Assembly: GCA_964424355.1 (NCBI GenBank)
Contig: CAYRIO010000006.1
Span: 98,611-162,610, forward strand
DNA length: 64,000 nucleotides
Source of the DNA: CAZEHS01 sp964424355
GTDB taxonomy: Bacteria > Bacillota > Clostridia > Peptostreptococcales > Acidaminobacteraceae
Direction of reading: 5' to 3'
Part shown: positions 51,233-59,572 of the stretch, piece after piece
How positions within the stretch are numbered: the first letter of the stretch is position 1
Layout: each line of letters begins with the position of its first letter
Position numbers and translations under genes: made by a program
Notes under the pieces: model-generated
Seen by the model: the letters and a program-made list of their open reading frames with translations, nothing else
What the model was told of the DNA's origin: nothing
The model's database searches: none

Positions 51233-51721
51233 ATGGCAGGTGAGGATTTCAAATGCCCCCAACACGGGGAGCATGAATGGCGGCTGAGGGCTGTTGAAGA
51301 AGCAATAAAAGAACTGCCGGACATCAAGGAACGCATGACTGCAGCTGAAGCGTCGGGTAAATCTGCTCATCATCGGCTGGATTCCCAGGAAGAGCAGACC
51401 CGTGCCATTGTAAAGATGGGCGTGGCAGTGGAGCAGATGGCTAAAGAAACGAAGGAAACCATAGCTCTGCTGAAGGAACATGACGGGCGACTGTACGATT
51501 TGGAGCGGGTGCCCGGTGAAGCGGTGCTCAAATCCATTGAAGGGCTGGCAACCAGGGTTGAAACACTGGAGAAGGCTCCGGGTGAGGAAGCTTTGAGTTA
51601 TGCCAGGCAGGCAAAGAGAAAGGCCGTGGATATGCTGACGGCTGCAGCTGTGGGGGCACTGTTGGCACTGTTTGGTCTTTTGGCAGTAGCACCAGAACTG
51701 ATTACTTTGGCTGGGGGATGA
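51233..51721 (+). CDS. XhlA-like coiled-coil membrane protein
   Basis: The 162-residue protein has an N-terminal CPQHGEHEWR segment, a long coiled coil (about 15-110) and one C-terminal transmembrane helix (LTAAAVGALLALFGLLAV). That layout matches XhlA-type lysis helpers. Starts 3 bp after the previous stop. Confidence 0.6.
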   Translation: MAGEDFKCPQHGEHEWRLRAVEEAIKELPDIKERMTAAEASGKSAHHRLDSQEEQTRAIVKMGVAVEQMAKETKETIALLKEHDGRLYDLERVPGEAVLKSIEGLATRVETLEKAPGEEALSYARQAKRKAVDMLTAAAVGALLALFGLLAVAPELITLAGG

Positions 51722-51725
51722 TAGG

Positions 51726-52013
51726 ATGAAGCCTATGGCAGAAAACCATGAAAAGCATCTTTACAATGGTGGCGCCCTGATCAGCATGGTGATTCTTTGG
51801 TACTGTGCCATATCCGGCATGGGAAGCCCGGAGGCTATTGCTGCCGTGTTCGGGGTGTTCCTATTCTGCACCCTCAGCAGCTTGGCAAGAAAGCTGTCAA
51901 AGTATCATAATGGCAAGTCATTCCTCGATGACCTGAAGACCTTCAGTGTGAACAGGGACGGCGTAACAGTTGAAATGAAAGGAGATAGCGCAGATGCAAC
52001 CCAGAACATTTAA
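51726..52013 (+). CDS. Two-helix membrane protein, holin-like
   Basis: The 95-residue protein has two hydrophobic helices (ALISMVILWYCAISGM and AIAAVFGVFLFCTLSSL) and a charged tail, as in small holins. It overlaps the amidase start by 20 bp. Function is inferred from topology and position. Confidence 0.55.
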   Translation: MKPMAENHEKHLYNGGALISMVILWYCAISGMGSPEAIAAVFGVFLFCTLSSLARKLSKYHNGKSFLDDLKTFSVNRDGVTVEMKGDSADATQNI

Positions 52014-52512
52014 AAAGCAGCTGATTCCGAAGTTCAGCAGCATCGAACTGAAGCCGGAAGGCTTAGTTATTCACGAAACAGCAACCCCAGGGGCAACCGC
52101 GCAGGCTGAATTTAAATTTTTCAGCCGGTACACAAAAGCCAACGCCCATGCATTTGTTGACTGGACCGAAGACCTGCAGATCATTCCCTGGAACCGGCGA
52201 GCATGGCACTGCGGACCGACTGGCAACAGCAAATACATAGGGCTTGAAATGTGCCATCCTAAAGGCCACGACCCTGAAAAATTCAACATCGTGTACTGGG
52301 CCTCTGTGGACGCTGCCGCAAGATTGTTCCGTTACATCCTGGGCATGAAGACAGTAACAAAGCAAAACTGCAGGAGTCATGAAGAGGTGACAAAGGAATA
52401 CCGCGAATCTACCCATGTGGATCCGGTATCATTCCTCGCTGAGTATGGCAAGACAATGGACGGCTTCCGGGCCGATGTGCAGTACAGGCTTGACGAGAAG
52501 TGGAGGGCATAA
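51994..52512 (+). CDS. N-acetylmuramoyl-L-alanine amidase (endolysin)
   Basis: This zinc amidase cuts the bond between muramic acid and the stem peptide to lyse the host. The 172-residue Amidase_2 domain has the zinc ligands His in LVIHETATPG, His in WHCGPTGN or the nearby HAFVDW, and a later THVDP with the catalytic region. There is no separate cell-wall-binding domain and no signal peptide, so it needs a holin. Start has AAAGGAG. Confidence 0.9.
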   Translation: MQPRTFKKQLIPKFSSIELKPEGLVIHETATPGATAQAEFKFFSRYTKANAHAFVDWTEDLQIIPWNRRAWHCGPTGNSKYIGLEMCHPKGHDPEKFNIVYWASVDAAARLFRYILGMKTVTKQNCRSHEEVTKEYRESTHVDPVSFLAEYGKTMDGFRADVQYRLDEKWRA

Positions 52513-52515
52513 GCC

Positions 52516-52866
52516 ATGGATATGATTTTTATGATTCTGATTGCGCTGATCATTCTGCTGCTGGGATGGCAATTCGTGCTGGCGCCTATTCTGGCCAGGC
52601 GCGGCGCCAATCCCGCCATGCTTCAAACCGTTACCCTGGCAATCCAGCGGGCGGTTATTTTCGCTGAGAGGATGTACCTGAAGGATAACGACATTCAAAG
52701 GCGGGTCCTGGCAGAGGAAAAGATTGATGAACTCTTGAATGATATGGGAGTAAAACCAGCCCCCTGGAGGAAACAAATTAAATGGCTTATTGATGCCGCG
52801 GTTGGAGAACTGCCTAAGACACATCCGCCGGCAGATGTGCCTTCAGGAATTGAATGTACTGAGTGA
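52516..52866 (+). CDS. Phage holin, LLH family
   Basis: The 116-residue protein has one N-terminal transmembrane segment (FMILIALIILLLGWQFVLAP) and a helical tail with ERMYLKDNDIQRRVLAEEKI, as in the LLH holin family. It completes the lysis cassette and is followed directly by a terminator. Confidence 0.75.
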   Translation: MDMIFMILIALIILLLGWQFVLAPILARRGANPAMLQTVTLAIQRAVIFAERMYLKDNDIQRRVLAEEKIDELLNDMGVKPAPWRKQIKWLIDAAVGELPKTHPPADVPSGIECTE

Positions 52867-52870
52867 GCGA

Positions 52871-52908
52871 AGCCCCTGGACCTTTATCAGATCCGGGGGC
52901 TTTTTTTA
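52871..52908 (+). terminator. Terminator of the late operon (copy 1)
   Basis: AGCCCC...GGGGCT with TTTTTTT. Nearly the same hairpin recurs at 53404, on the other side of the next gene. Confidence 0.88.
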
Positions 52909-52973
52909 TTGTCCATTTGTTTAAGTTGTGCAACCTAGGGTAAACACGAATATCAAATAGATGGAGGTGTGTA

Positions 52974-53351
52974 ATGAAATCAGCTTACAATCTTACAGGA
53001 AATGTAGTTGAAGAAATTAAAAAGAAGCATGCATTCGCTTGGCGGCTAAAAGATCAAATTTATGCAGTTTATAGTAACAAGTGTAGAAGAGTGACAGAGG
53101 ACAGTCAGTTGTTTTTCCACTATCGCGAATACGAAAAATCGGATAAAGGAATGAATTTTGGCCTAATAAAATCATATGCCTCTGCATATTTGAGTGATAA
53201 TGCTATAACTTCAGAGGAGACAGACGCAGTGTTTTCAGGACTGGATATTGATAGTGATGACGACCTAAACAATCAACTGACAAACTATGTTATTGCTTAT
53301 TCAACTGTCAACGACACCCCACCACCGGTAGGTTTTGGATCGGCACAATAA
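52974..53351 (+). CDS. Probable cargo (moron) protein, 125 aa, unknown
   Basis: The protein begins MKSAYNLTGNVVEEIKKKHA, is acidic in the middle (DIDSDDDLNNQLT) and matches no family I know. It is AT-rich compared with the late genes. It has its own ribosome site (GGAGGTGTG) and lies between two near-identical terminators, so it is transcribed separately, probably in the lysogen. A host-benefit or superinfection role is possible but unproven. Confidence 0.6.
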   Translation: MKSAYNLTGNVVEEIKKKHAFAWRLKDQIYAVYSNKCRRVTEDSQLFFHYREYEKSDKGMNFGLIKSYASAYLSDNAITSEETDAVFSGLDIDSDDDLNNQLTNYVIAYSTVNDTPPPVGFGSAQ

Positions 53352-53403
53352 AGAAGGTATGTATTGTATCAGCTGGCAACTGAAATAGTGTTTATGATAA
53401 GAA

Positions 53404-53437
53404 AAGCCCCTGGACCTTAACTGATCCGGGGGCTTTG
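53404..53437 (+). terminator. Terminator (copy 2, flanking the cargo gene)
   Basis: AGCCCCTGGACC and GGTCC-like GGGGGCT arms match the hairpin at 52871, with only the loop and tail differing slightly. Confidence 0.8.
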
Positions 53438-53448
53438 TTATTTAGGTC

Positions 53449-53475
53449 TTTACACGAACGCACGTTCGCTATAAT
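53449..53475 (+). promoter_or_regulatory. SOS (LexA) box and promoter at the right prophage end
   Basis: CGAACGCACGTTCG (53455-53468) fits the Firmicutes LexA consensus CGAAC-N4-GTTCG exactly. It lies between TTTACA (53449) and TATAAT (53470), so LexA would block the promoter. The 12-mer GTTCGCTATAAT is shared with the integrase-operon promoter. Confidence 0.8.
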
Positions 53476-53517
53476 CTTAAAGTGTAAACCGTTAAAAGTA
53501 GCAGCGAGGACAGACAT

Positions 53518-53769
53518 ATGATGCGCCCGGTTGAAGTGGTAGCGGTATTCAAAACTAAAGGAGTGCCCCGGCCTGCAAAGATAAGCATTCAAAGCGATCT
53601 GGGGCAGCAAACTTTCATGGTAGATAAGATCATCAGCCAGGACATCGAAAAGCTGGCTGGAAACCAGATGATCAAGTACCAGTGCGAGAGCGAGATAATG
53701 GATCATACAATTCAATACGAACTGAAATATGAGATCCGCACCTGCACCTGGTATATATCGACTAAGTAA
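53518..53769 (+). CDS. SOS-controlled small protein, 83 aa
   Basis: The protein is beta-rich (VVAVFKTKGVPRPAKISIQS, ending YEIRTCTWYIS). Its layout resembles small proteins found beside SOS genes such as dinB in clostridia; that resemblance is from memory and untested. It sits next to attR behind a perfect LexA box, so it is induced by DNA damage. A role in excision or in coping with damage is possible. Confidence 0.6.
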   Translation: MMRPVEVVAVFKTKGVPRPAKISIQSDLGQQTFMVDKIISQDIEKLAGNQMIKYQCESEIMDHTIQYELKYEIRTCTWYISTK

Positions 53770-53972
53770 ACAGCAAGAAAAAACTGCACCCCGCTCGGTG
53801 ACCGCTGAAAATATGGGGAGGGGGGTGCTAAAAATCCATTACACAAGCATTGCACAATCCGGTGAAAAACGGTGAACTTTACTTACCATTCATGACTATG
53901 CTATAATTAACGAATAAAGCTGGCTGAACGTGTATGGCGCTTATTGGTGACGGGATACCCCTCCTACCTATA
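53770..53972. other. Left arm of attR (phage attP arm) with CGGTGA repeats
   Basis: There is no gene here. CGGTGA occurs at 53796, 53860 and 53870, and a GCACCCC/GGGGTGC long-loop stem at about 53786-53828. These may be integrase or excisionase arm sites. Confidence 0.35.
53878..53907 (+). promoter_or_regulatory. Phage promoter reading into the tRNA-Pro fragment at attR
   Basis: TTTACT and TATAAT are spaced 18 bp with an extended TGC. No open frame follows. The transcript would run through the 47-nt tRNA 3' core to the terminator at 54021-54072, about 160 nt in all. Confidence 0.5.
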
Positions 53973-54019
53973 GCTTCGGGAGCAGGAGGCCGTGAGTTCG
54001 AATCTCGCTACTCCGACCA
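53973..54019. repeat. attR core (47 bp)
   Basis: Identical to 13122-13168. The upstream sequence is phage DNA with no 5' tRNA half, so no tRNA is encoded at this end. Confidence 0.93.
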
Positions 54020-54020
54020 T

Positions 54021-54072
54021 AAAAACAGAGCATTTGCAAAGGTTTAACGGCCTTTGTAAATGCTCTGTTTTT
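54021..54072. terminator. Original host terminator of tRNA-Pro (attR side)
   Basis: Same hairpin as at attL, with C54026-G54067 in place of the T-A pair. A-runs and T-runs flank both sides. Confidence 0.8.
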
Positions 54073-54276
54073 ATTTCCGATTTCGAAGTGGAACAAATGT
54101 TGATGGCATATCAGAGGTGGAATTAAAGCAAAAATAACCGTCCCCGATGATCTGATGTCCCCCCATTTTTAAGTACGCCCTATCCGTTGAAAACGAGTTT
54201 CTTCCAGTTCGAAGGGTTGTTTGATAGAATGGGAGTGACAAGGCAAACTGTGTCTTGAATGGGAGGAATGATATCG

Positions 54277-54291
54277 TGGCACGAAACTTGC
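54277..54291 (+). promoter_or_regulatory. Sigma-54 promoter of iadA
   Basis: TGGCACGAAACTTGC is a full match to the -24/-12 consensus. The iadA start is 39 bp downstream, and a sigma-54 activator gene follows iadA. Confidence 0.85.
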
Positions 54292-54329
54292 GTGATATAA
54301 ACGGTGAGACCTTATATCGGAGGGACACC

Positions 54330-55493
54330 ATGATACTCATTCAAGCAGTGAAGATAATCGGGAATGCGCAGTTTACAGAGGGAGACATTCTGCTGGGCGG
54401 TGGTCGGATTCTTGCCATAGGCCCAGATCTGTGTGCGGAGGGCTTACCTGGGATCCAGGTGGTGGATGGGCGGGCCCTGGCGGCCATGCCAGGCTTCATC
54501 GATGCCCACGTCCATCTTTGCGGCGGTGGCGGGGAGGGTGGGTTTGCAACCCGGACCCCGGAGATTCAGCTGACGGATTTGACCCGGGCGGGGGTTACCA
54601 CTGTTGTAGGCTGTCTTGGCACCGATGGGGTTACCCGGAGTCTGGAAGGCCTCCTGGCCAAGGTGCGGGCCCTGGAGTCTGAAGGGATCAATGCCTATAT
54701 GTACACCGGGAACTATCGGATTCCCCTGTCCACGATCACCGGTTCCGTCATGCGGGACCTGATTCTCATTGACAAGGTCATCGGGGTGGGGGAAGTGGCC
54801 CTATCAGACCACCGTTCCTCCCAGCCCACCTATGAGGAGCTGTTGCGATTAGCTGCGGACACAAGGGTTGGCGCCATGCTGGCCGGCAAAACGGGAATCA
54901 TCAACATCCATCTGGGGGATGGGCCCCGAAAGCTGGAGTTGCTGGAGCGGATTCTGGATGAAACGGAAATCCCCATTAAACACTTCTATCCCACCCATAT
55001 GAACCGCAATCCAGAGCTGTTCCAAAATGCGGTGGCGTATGGGAAGCGGGGAGGATTGATTGATTTCACCACCTGTACTATCCCCCTTTTCATTGAAGAA
55101 GGAGAGGTTCCAGCCGGGGAGGCCATGGCCCGCTGCCTGGATGCCGGGGTGGCTGTGGACCGGATCAGCTTTTCCTCTGATGCTCAGGGAAGTCTTCCGG
55201 TGTTCGATAAGGCTGGAAATCTCACCGGGATCACCATCGGAAAGCCGGCCTCCCTCTACGGGGCAGTCCGTGACGCCGTAGCCCTGGGGGTTCCCCTGGG
55301 TACGGCCATCTGTGCAGTCACTTCCACCCCGGCGGCTCTTCTGGGGCTGCAGGATATGGGGAAGCTGGATGTGGGATGCTGGGGCGATGTGGTCCTGGCG
55401 GACCGGGAGAGCCTGGAGATTGTCCACGTTTTTGCAAAGGGACGGCAGATGGTGGCGTATGGAGAACCCCTGGTGCGGGGAACCTTTGAATGA
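54330..55493 (+). CDS. iadA: Isoaspartyl dipeptidase
   Basis: IadA hydrolyses beta-aspartyl (isoaspartyl) dipeptides produced from damaged proteins, releasing aspartate and another amino acid. The 387-residue amidohydrolase has zinc ligands in DAHVHLCGGGGEGG near residue 58, a bridging-region GVGEVALSDHRSS, His in NIHLGDGP and IKHFYPTHMNRN, and Asp in ISFSSDAQGS. The ATG at 54330 has GGAGGG; the longer frame to 54255 covers the sigma-54 promoter. A terminator follows. Confidence 0.92.
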   Translation: MILIQAVKIIGNAQFTEGDILLGGGRILAIGPDLCAEGLPGIQVVDGRALAAMPGFIDAHVHLCGGGGEGGFATRTPEIQLTDLTRAGVTTVVGCLGTDGVTRSLEGLLAKVRALESEGINAYMYTGNYRIPLSTITGSVMRDLILIDKVIGVGEVALSDHRSSQPTYEELLRLAADTRVGAMLAGKTGIINIHLGDGPRKLELLERILDETEIPIKHFYPTHMNRNPELFQNAVAYGKRGGLIDFTTCTIPLFIEEGEVPAGEAMARCLDAGVAVDRISFSSDAQGSLPVFDKAGNLTGITIGKPASLYGAVRDAVALGVPLGTAICAVTSTPAALLGLQDMGKLDVGCWGDVVLADRESLEIVHVFAKGRQMVAYGEPLVRGTFE

Positions 55494-55500
55494 TCAGTCG

Positions 55501-55533
55501 AGCTCTGCCTTGAAATCAGGGCAGGGCTTTTTT
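55501..55533 (+). terminator. Terminator after iadA
   Basis: AGCTCTGCC pairs with GGGCAGGGCT (two G-T pairs), followed by TTTTTT. It lies 7 bp after the stop. Confidence 0.75.
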
Positions 55534-55619
55534 GATGGAATCGGGTGCTTCAAAGGGTGAATCAGAGGGTATCAATGGGTGGAATGTTGCAGGCGTTAAC
55601 GGAGAGTGAGGGTGTGCAG

Positions 55620-57608
55620 ATGAAGACAGTGACATTGTTCACAGGGACAGAATCAACGCGGATTGAGCTGAAGGCACAGCTGGAATCAGTTCTTCAGGGG
55701 GTTGTTGAGATAGACAGCTATGCCACGGATAAAGGCCTGAGCCGGCAGGTATCTCCAGACCTGGCGGTGCTGTCCACAGATCTGATCCGCGCGGAGGCCA
55801 TGCCTTGGATTGACGCTTCCTGTCCCTGTGTGACGGCACGGCGGACCCTGGACATGACGCGGCTGGATGAACTCTTTGCCATTCCCGGGGGGCAGAAGCT
55901 TTTGCTGGTCAACGATACCCGGGAAACCGCTGAGGAGTCCGTTGCGCTGATCACCAGCCTGGGACTGACCCATTTTGAGATGATTCCATACTATCCAGGA
56001 TGCGGTATCACCAAGGGCCCGGAGCGGGCCATCACCCTGGGGGAAAGGGAGCTGGTGCCGGGATTTGTCAGTCAGGTCATCGACATCGGGCCCCGGGTCA
56101 TTGATCTGACAACGGTGGTTGAAATCCTGGAACGGCTGGATCTGCTGGATGAAAAGGCCAATCTGGTGTCGGCCCGGTATTTTGAAACCATCATCCGGCT
56201 GCACCGGGAGCTCTATCAATCCATTGAAGAAAAGGGGCGCCTCAACGCGTATCTCATGCAGGTGCTGGATGGGGTCAATGACGGGATTCTAGGCTTCGAC
56301 CGATCCGGCAGGATCACCATGTTCAATCAGCGGTGTGAGGAAATCTTCGGCATGAGCCATCGCAAAGCAGCGGGAAGGCTGGTGCAGCAATTCTTCAAAT
56401 CGGAGGAAGTGGATTTTCTGATGAATTCGGAGGAAGGGGCCGATCGGGCCGTGGTCCTCAATCAGCGGGAATACATATTGAACCGGTTCACGGTGGAGCA
56501 GCGGGGGGCCATTGTCTGCACGGTTCGGGACAGTGCGGAAAAGGACCGGATGCTTCTGACCCTGCGTCGGGACCTGCTGCGGAAGGGACATGTTGCAAAA
56601 TACAGCTTTGAGGACATCCTGGGAGAGTCGCCGATTTTGAAGGAGGCCATCAGCAATGGAAAAAAACTGGCCCGGACCGAGCTGGCGGTCCTGATCCAGG
56701 GGGAGACCGGCACCGGGAAAGAGCTCTTTGCCAGCGCCATCCATAAGGCCTCCGGCCGCTCGGAGGGCCCTTTTCTGGCGGTGAATTTCAGCGCCTTGCC
56801 GGAAGATCTGGTGGAAAGTGAACTTTTCGGCTATGTTGAAGGGGCCTTCACCGGGGCCCGGAAGGGCGGAAAACAGGGACTCTTCAAACAGGCGGATGGA
56901 GGAACCCTATTCCTGGACGAAATCGGAGATATTTCCCCCAGAATCCAGGCCCGGTTGCTCCGTGTGCTGCAGGAAAAAGAGGTCATGCGGGTGGGGGGCA
57001 CGGATATCATCCCCATCGATGTCAGGATCATCGCTGCCACCCACCGGCAGCTCTCAGAGCTGTGTACCACCGGGAAGTTCCGAGAGGATCTCTACTTCCG
57101 CCTGAAACGGCTGTACCTCAATACCCCGACCCTTCGGGAGCGGCGTTCCGATATCCCCATGCTGTTCAATTGGTTCCTCCAGCGGAATAATCGGGAGGAT
57201 TTGCTTCTGTCTCCTGAGGTTCAGGCCCATTTTCAGACATACCCATGGCCAGGAAATGTCCGGGAACTGGAGAGCGTTGCAGAGTATCTGACAGCGGTCT
57301 GTGACAGTCCAGTGGCTGGGCTTGAGAATTTACCCCCGGATCTCATGACATCCGCCAATCAAATTCACAAGGCAGAATACGCAGAACCCCCTCTGGAAGA
57401 AAATGATCTGGATGTGATCCTGGGCTGGGTTCGGGAAATGCGGGGTGCCGGCATCCGTGTGGGACGGCGCAGTCTGGCCCAAATCGCTGAAAAGAGGGGC
57501 GTTCCACTGAGTGAGAATCAAATCAGGGGTCGACTTGAGATGCTGGCTGCCCAGGGGAAGGTTCGGATTTATCCAGGCCGCCGGGGCATAGAACTGGGGG
57601 ATGTCTGA
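55620..57608 (+). CDS. Sigma-54-dependent transcriptional activator with PAS domain
   Basis: The 662-residue enhancer-binding protein has an N-terminal PrpR-like or receiver-like sensing domain (1-200) and a PAS domain (about 215-325: VLDGVNDGILGFDRSGRI). The AAA+ domain carries Walker A GETGTGKE near residue 360, GAFTGA near 407 and DEIGD near 432. The C-terminus is a winged helix (LAQIAEKRGVPLSENQIRGR), not the usual Fis type. It probably drives the two sigma-54 promoters at 54277 and 57766. ATG 55620 is preferred; upstream in-frame ATGs lie in repeat DNA. Confidence 0.9.
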   Translation: MKTVTLFTGTESTRIELKAQLESVLQGVVEIDSYATDKGLSRQVSPDLAVLSTDLIRAEAMPWIDASCPCVTARRTLDMTRLDELFAIPGGQKLLLVNDTRETAEESVALITSLGLTHFEMIPYYPGCGITKGPERAITLGERELVPGFVSQVIDIGPRVIDLTTVVEILERLDLLDEKANLVSARYFETIIRLHRELYQSIEEKGRLNAYLMQVLDGVNDGILGFDRSGRITMFNQRCEEIFGMSHRKAAGRLVQQFFKSEEVDFLMNSEEGADRAVVLNQREYILNRFTVEQRGAIVCTVRDSAEKDRMLLTLRRDLLRKGHVAKYSFEDILGESPILKEAISNGKKLARTELAVLIQGETGTGKELFASAIHKASGRSEGPFLAVNFSALPEDLVESELFGYVEGAFTGARKGGKQGLFKQADGGTLFLDEIGDISPRIQARLLRVLQEKEVMRVGGTDIIPIDVRIIAATHRQLSELCTTGKFREDLYFRLKRLYLNTPTLRERRSDIPMLFNWFLQRNNREDLLLSPEVQAHFQTYPWPGNVRELESVAEYLTAVCDSPVAGLENLPPDLMTSANQIHKAEYAEPPLEENDLDVILGWVREMRGAGIRVGRRSLAQIAEKRGVPLSENQIRGRLEMLAAQGKVRIYPGRRGIELGDV

Positions 57609-57657
57609 AACTGATTCCTATTCAATGGGTTAAACGGGTGAATCAAAGGGTTGTAAA

Positions 57658-57681
57658 CCCATTAAAACCCGGTTTAATGGG
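57658..57681. promoter_or_regulatory. Inverted repeat, likely activator binding site
   Basis: CCCATTAAA and TTTAATGGG are 9-bp perfect arms with a 6-bp spacer, centred about 97 bp upstream of the -12 of the transporter promoter. This is the distance expected of an enhancer site. GGGTGAATCA-type sequence occurs just before it and again at 55555. Confidence 0.55.
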
Positions 57682-57765
57682 GGTTGATCCGGAAATTGCC
57701 GATCACTTTGAAATGATTTTTCTGTAAAACTGCCTTTTTAGTCGTTTGTTCCAGGATTCTTATGT

Positions 57766-57780
57766 TGGCACGCTCTTTGC
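57766..57780 (+). promoter_or_regulatory. Sigma-54 promoter of the YfcC-type transporter
   Basis: TGGCACGCTCTTTGC fully matches the -24/-12 consensus, 39 bp before the start codon. This is the same distance as at iadA. Confidence 0.87.
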
Positions 57781-57818
57781 GATGATTTATTGGTACAATC
57801 CAGCAAGGAGGAACGCAT

Positions 57819-59540
57819 ATGTCTGAAAAAACGAAAAAAGCAAGAGAATGGCGGATGCCCCACACGTACGTAATCATCTTCGGTGTGGTGATGTTCTGCT
57901 GGCTGCTCACTTTCCTGGTGCCCTTGGGAAAGTTCGACACCCATGATGTGACGTATACCAATGCTGATGGGAAAGAAAAAACGAAGACCGTCCTTATTGC
58001 TGAATCCTTCCGTTATCAATATCCTCTGGATGTCATGAAGCTGGAAGAGAAGTTGAAGGGCCTTTCTGCAGATGAAGCCGTTCTGACCGAAAAGGAGATT
58101 GACAAGGAAGCCCTGGATGCTTTCCTGGCAACGGATAAAGCGGAGTGGAATGAAGGGGCTCTGGAGGAAATCGGCCTCGGCGAATCGACCCTGTACAGTC
58201 TCTACGGACAGGACGTCTATGACACCTCCAAGGCCCTAACCAAACCGACGAATCTCTGGGGAACCGATGATTTTTACGGCTTTGGTGTCCTGAACTACAT
58301 GTTTGAGGGTCTGGTAACCGGAGACAAGTGGGGCAGCGCGGTCGGAATCGTAGCTTTCATACTGGTCATCGGCGGCGCATTCGGCATCATCATGCGTACA
58401 GGCGCCATCGATGCCGGAATCTATGCCTTCATCAATCAGATCAAAGGGGCTGAGCACCTGATCATTCCCTTGCTGTTCACCCTCTTTTCCTTAGGGGGGG
58501 CGGTCTTTGGCATGTCGGAGGAGACCATTCCCTTTGCGATGATTGTCATTCCCTTTGTCATCGCCCTGGGCTACGACTCCCTGGTGGGGGTTGCCATCAC
58601 CTTTGTTGCAACACAGGTAGGAAATGCCGCTTCTTGGATGAATCCTTTTGGGATTGCAGTGGCACAGGGAATTGCCGGGGTTCCGGTGCTTTCCGGAGCG
58701 CAGTTCAGGATTGTCATGTGGGTGATCCTCACCGGTGCCAGCGTGGTATACCTGACACTCTACGCCAATAAGATCAAGAAGAATCCGGAAATGTCCCTCG
58801 TCTATAAATCGGATCAATACTTCCGGGACCGCATGGCCGACACCAAGATTGAAAACCCGAGGTTCAAGCTGGGCGATGCCCTCGTACTCCTGACAGTCTT
58901 GGCAGGGATCGTATGGATCGTCTGGGGTGTGACTGAAAAAGGGTATTATATTCCCGAGATCGCTTCACAGTTCTTTGTCATGGGACTTGCTGCCGGGATC
59001 ATCGGGGTGATTTTCAAGCTGGAGAACATGGGGATCAACGATATTGCGTCCTCGTTCCAAAGTGGAGCCGGTGATCTGGTGGGTGCGGCCATGGTGGTGG
59101 GTATGGCCAAGGGAATCCTATTGGTTCTGGGCGGTGCCAGCGCTTCATCCCCTACGGTACTCAACTCAATCCTGAACGCCGCAGGGAATGCACTGAAAGG
59201 GCTTCCTGCCAGTGTGACAGCCGTTTGCATGTATGCCTTCCAAACTGTGTTCAATTTCTTCGTTACCTCCAACTCCGGTCAGGCAGCACTGACCATGCCG
59301 ATTCTGGCACCCCTTTCCGATTTAGTGGGGGTAACGCGCCAGGTGGCTTGTCTGGCATACCAGCTGGGGTCCGGTTTTGCGGATGCCATTGTTCCAACCT
59401 CAGCCTCCCTGATGGGTGTCCTGGGGGTTGCACGGATCGATTGGATAACATGGGCGAAGTTCCAGGTGAGGATGCAGGCATTCTTCTTCGTATTCGGTGC
59501 AACATTCATTGTCATCGCAGTCATGATCGGGTTCAGCTAA
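57819..59540 (+). CDS. YfcC family transporter (DcuC/basic amino-acid antiporter-like)
   Basis: The 573-residue membrane protein matches the YfcC family (PF03606), with VPLGKFDTHDV after the first helix, then GGAFGIIMRTGAIDAGI, GMSEETIPFAMIVIPF and FVTSNSGQAALTMPILAPL. A charged, non-membrane insertion of about 110 residues after the first helix (YTNADGKEKTKTV onward) makes it longer than usual. Shared sigma-54 control with iadA suggests that it imports isoaspartyl dipeptides or exports a product. The substrate is inferred. Start has AAGGAGG. Confidence 0.85.
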   Translation: MSEKTKKAREWRMPHTYVIIFGVVMFCWLLTFLVPLGKFDTHDVTYTNADGKEKTKTVLIAESFRYQYPLDVMKLEEKLKGLSADEAVLTEKEIDKEALDAFLATDKAEWNEGALEEIGLGESTLYSLYGQDVYDTSKALTKPTNLWGTDDFYGFGVLNYMFEGLVTGDKWGSAVGIVAFILVIGGAFGIIMRTGAIDAGIYAFINQIKGAEHLIIPLLFTLFSLGGAVFGMSEETIPFAMIVIPFVIALGYDSLVGVAITFVATQVGNAASWMNPFGIAVAQGIAGVPVLSGAQFRIVMWVILTGASVVYLTLYANKIKKNPEMSLVYKSDQYFRDRMADTKIENPRFKLGDALVLLTVLAGIVWIVWGVTEKGYYIPEIASQFFVMGLAAGIIGVIFKLENMGINDIASSFQSGAGDLVGAAMVVGMAKGILLVLGGASASSPTVLNSILNAAGNALKGLPASVTAVCMYAFQTVFNFFVTSNSGQAALTMPILAPLSDLVGVTRQVACLAYQLGSGFADAIVPTSASLMGVLGVARIDWITWAKFQVRMQAFFFVFGATFIVIAVMIGFS

Positions 59541-59572
59541 ACGAGCATCTCAAGCTCGTACTGAAATGCCTG

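Larger units (their letters stand above)
13122..54019. mobile_element. Prophage integrated in tRNA-Pro, lambda-type head module with P2/Mu-type contractile tail
   Basis: The element is bounded by identical 47-bp cores, giving an excised length of 40,851 bp. It contains a tyrosine integrase, repressor/Cro switch, replication initiator and loader, SSB, late regulator, terminase pair, portal, protease-capsid fusion, sheath, tube, tape measure, baseplate, fibre, endolysin and holins. No essential module is obviously broken, so it may be inducible. Leftward lysogeny genes occupy 13.3-18.8 kb and rightward lytic genes the rest. Confidence 0.93.
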
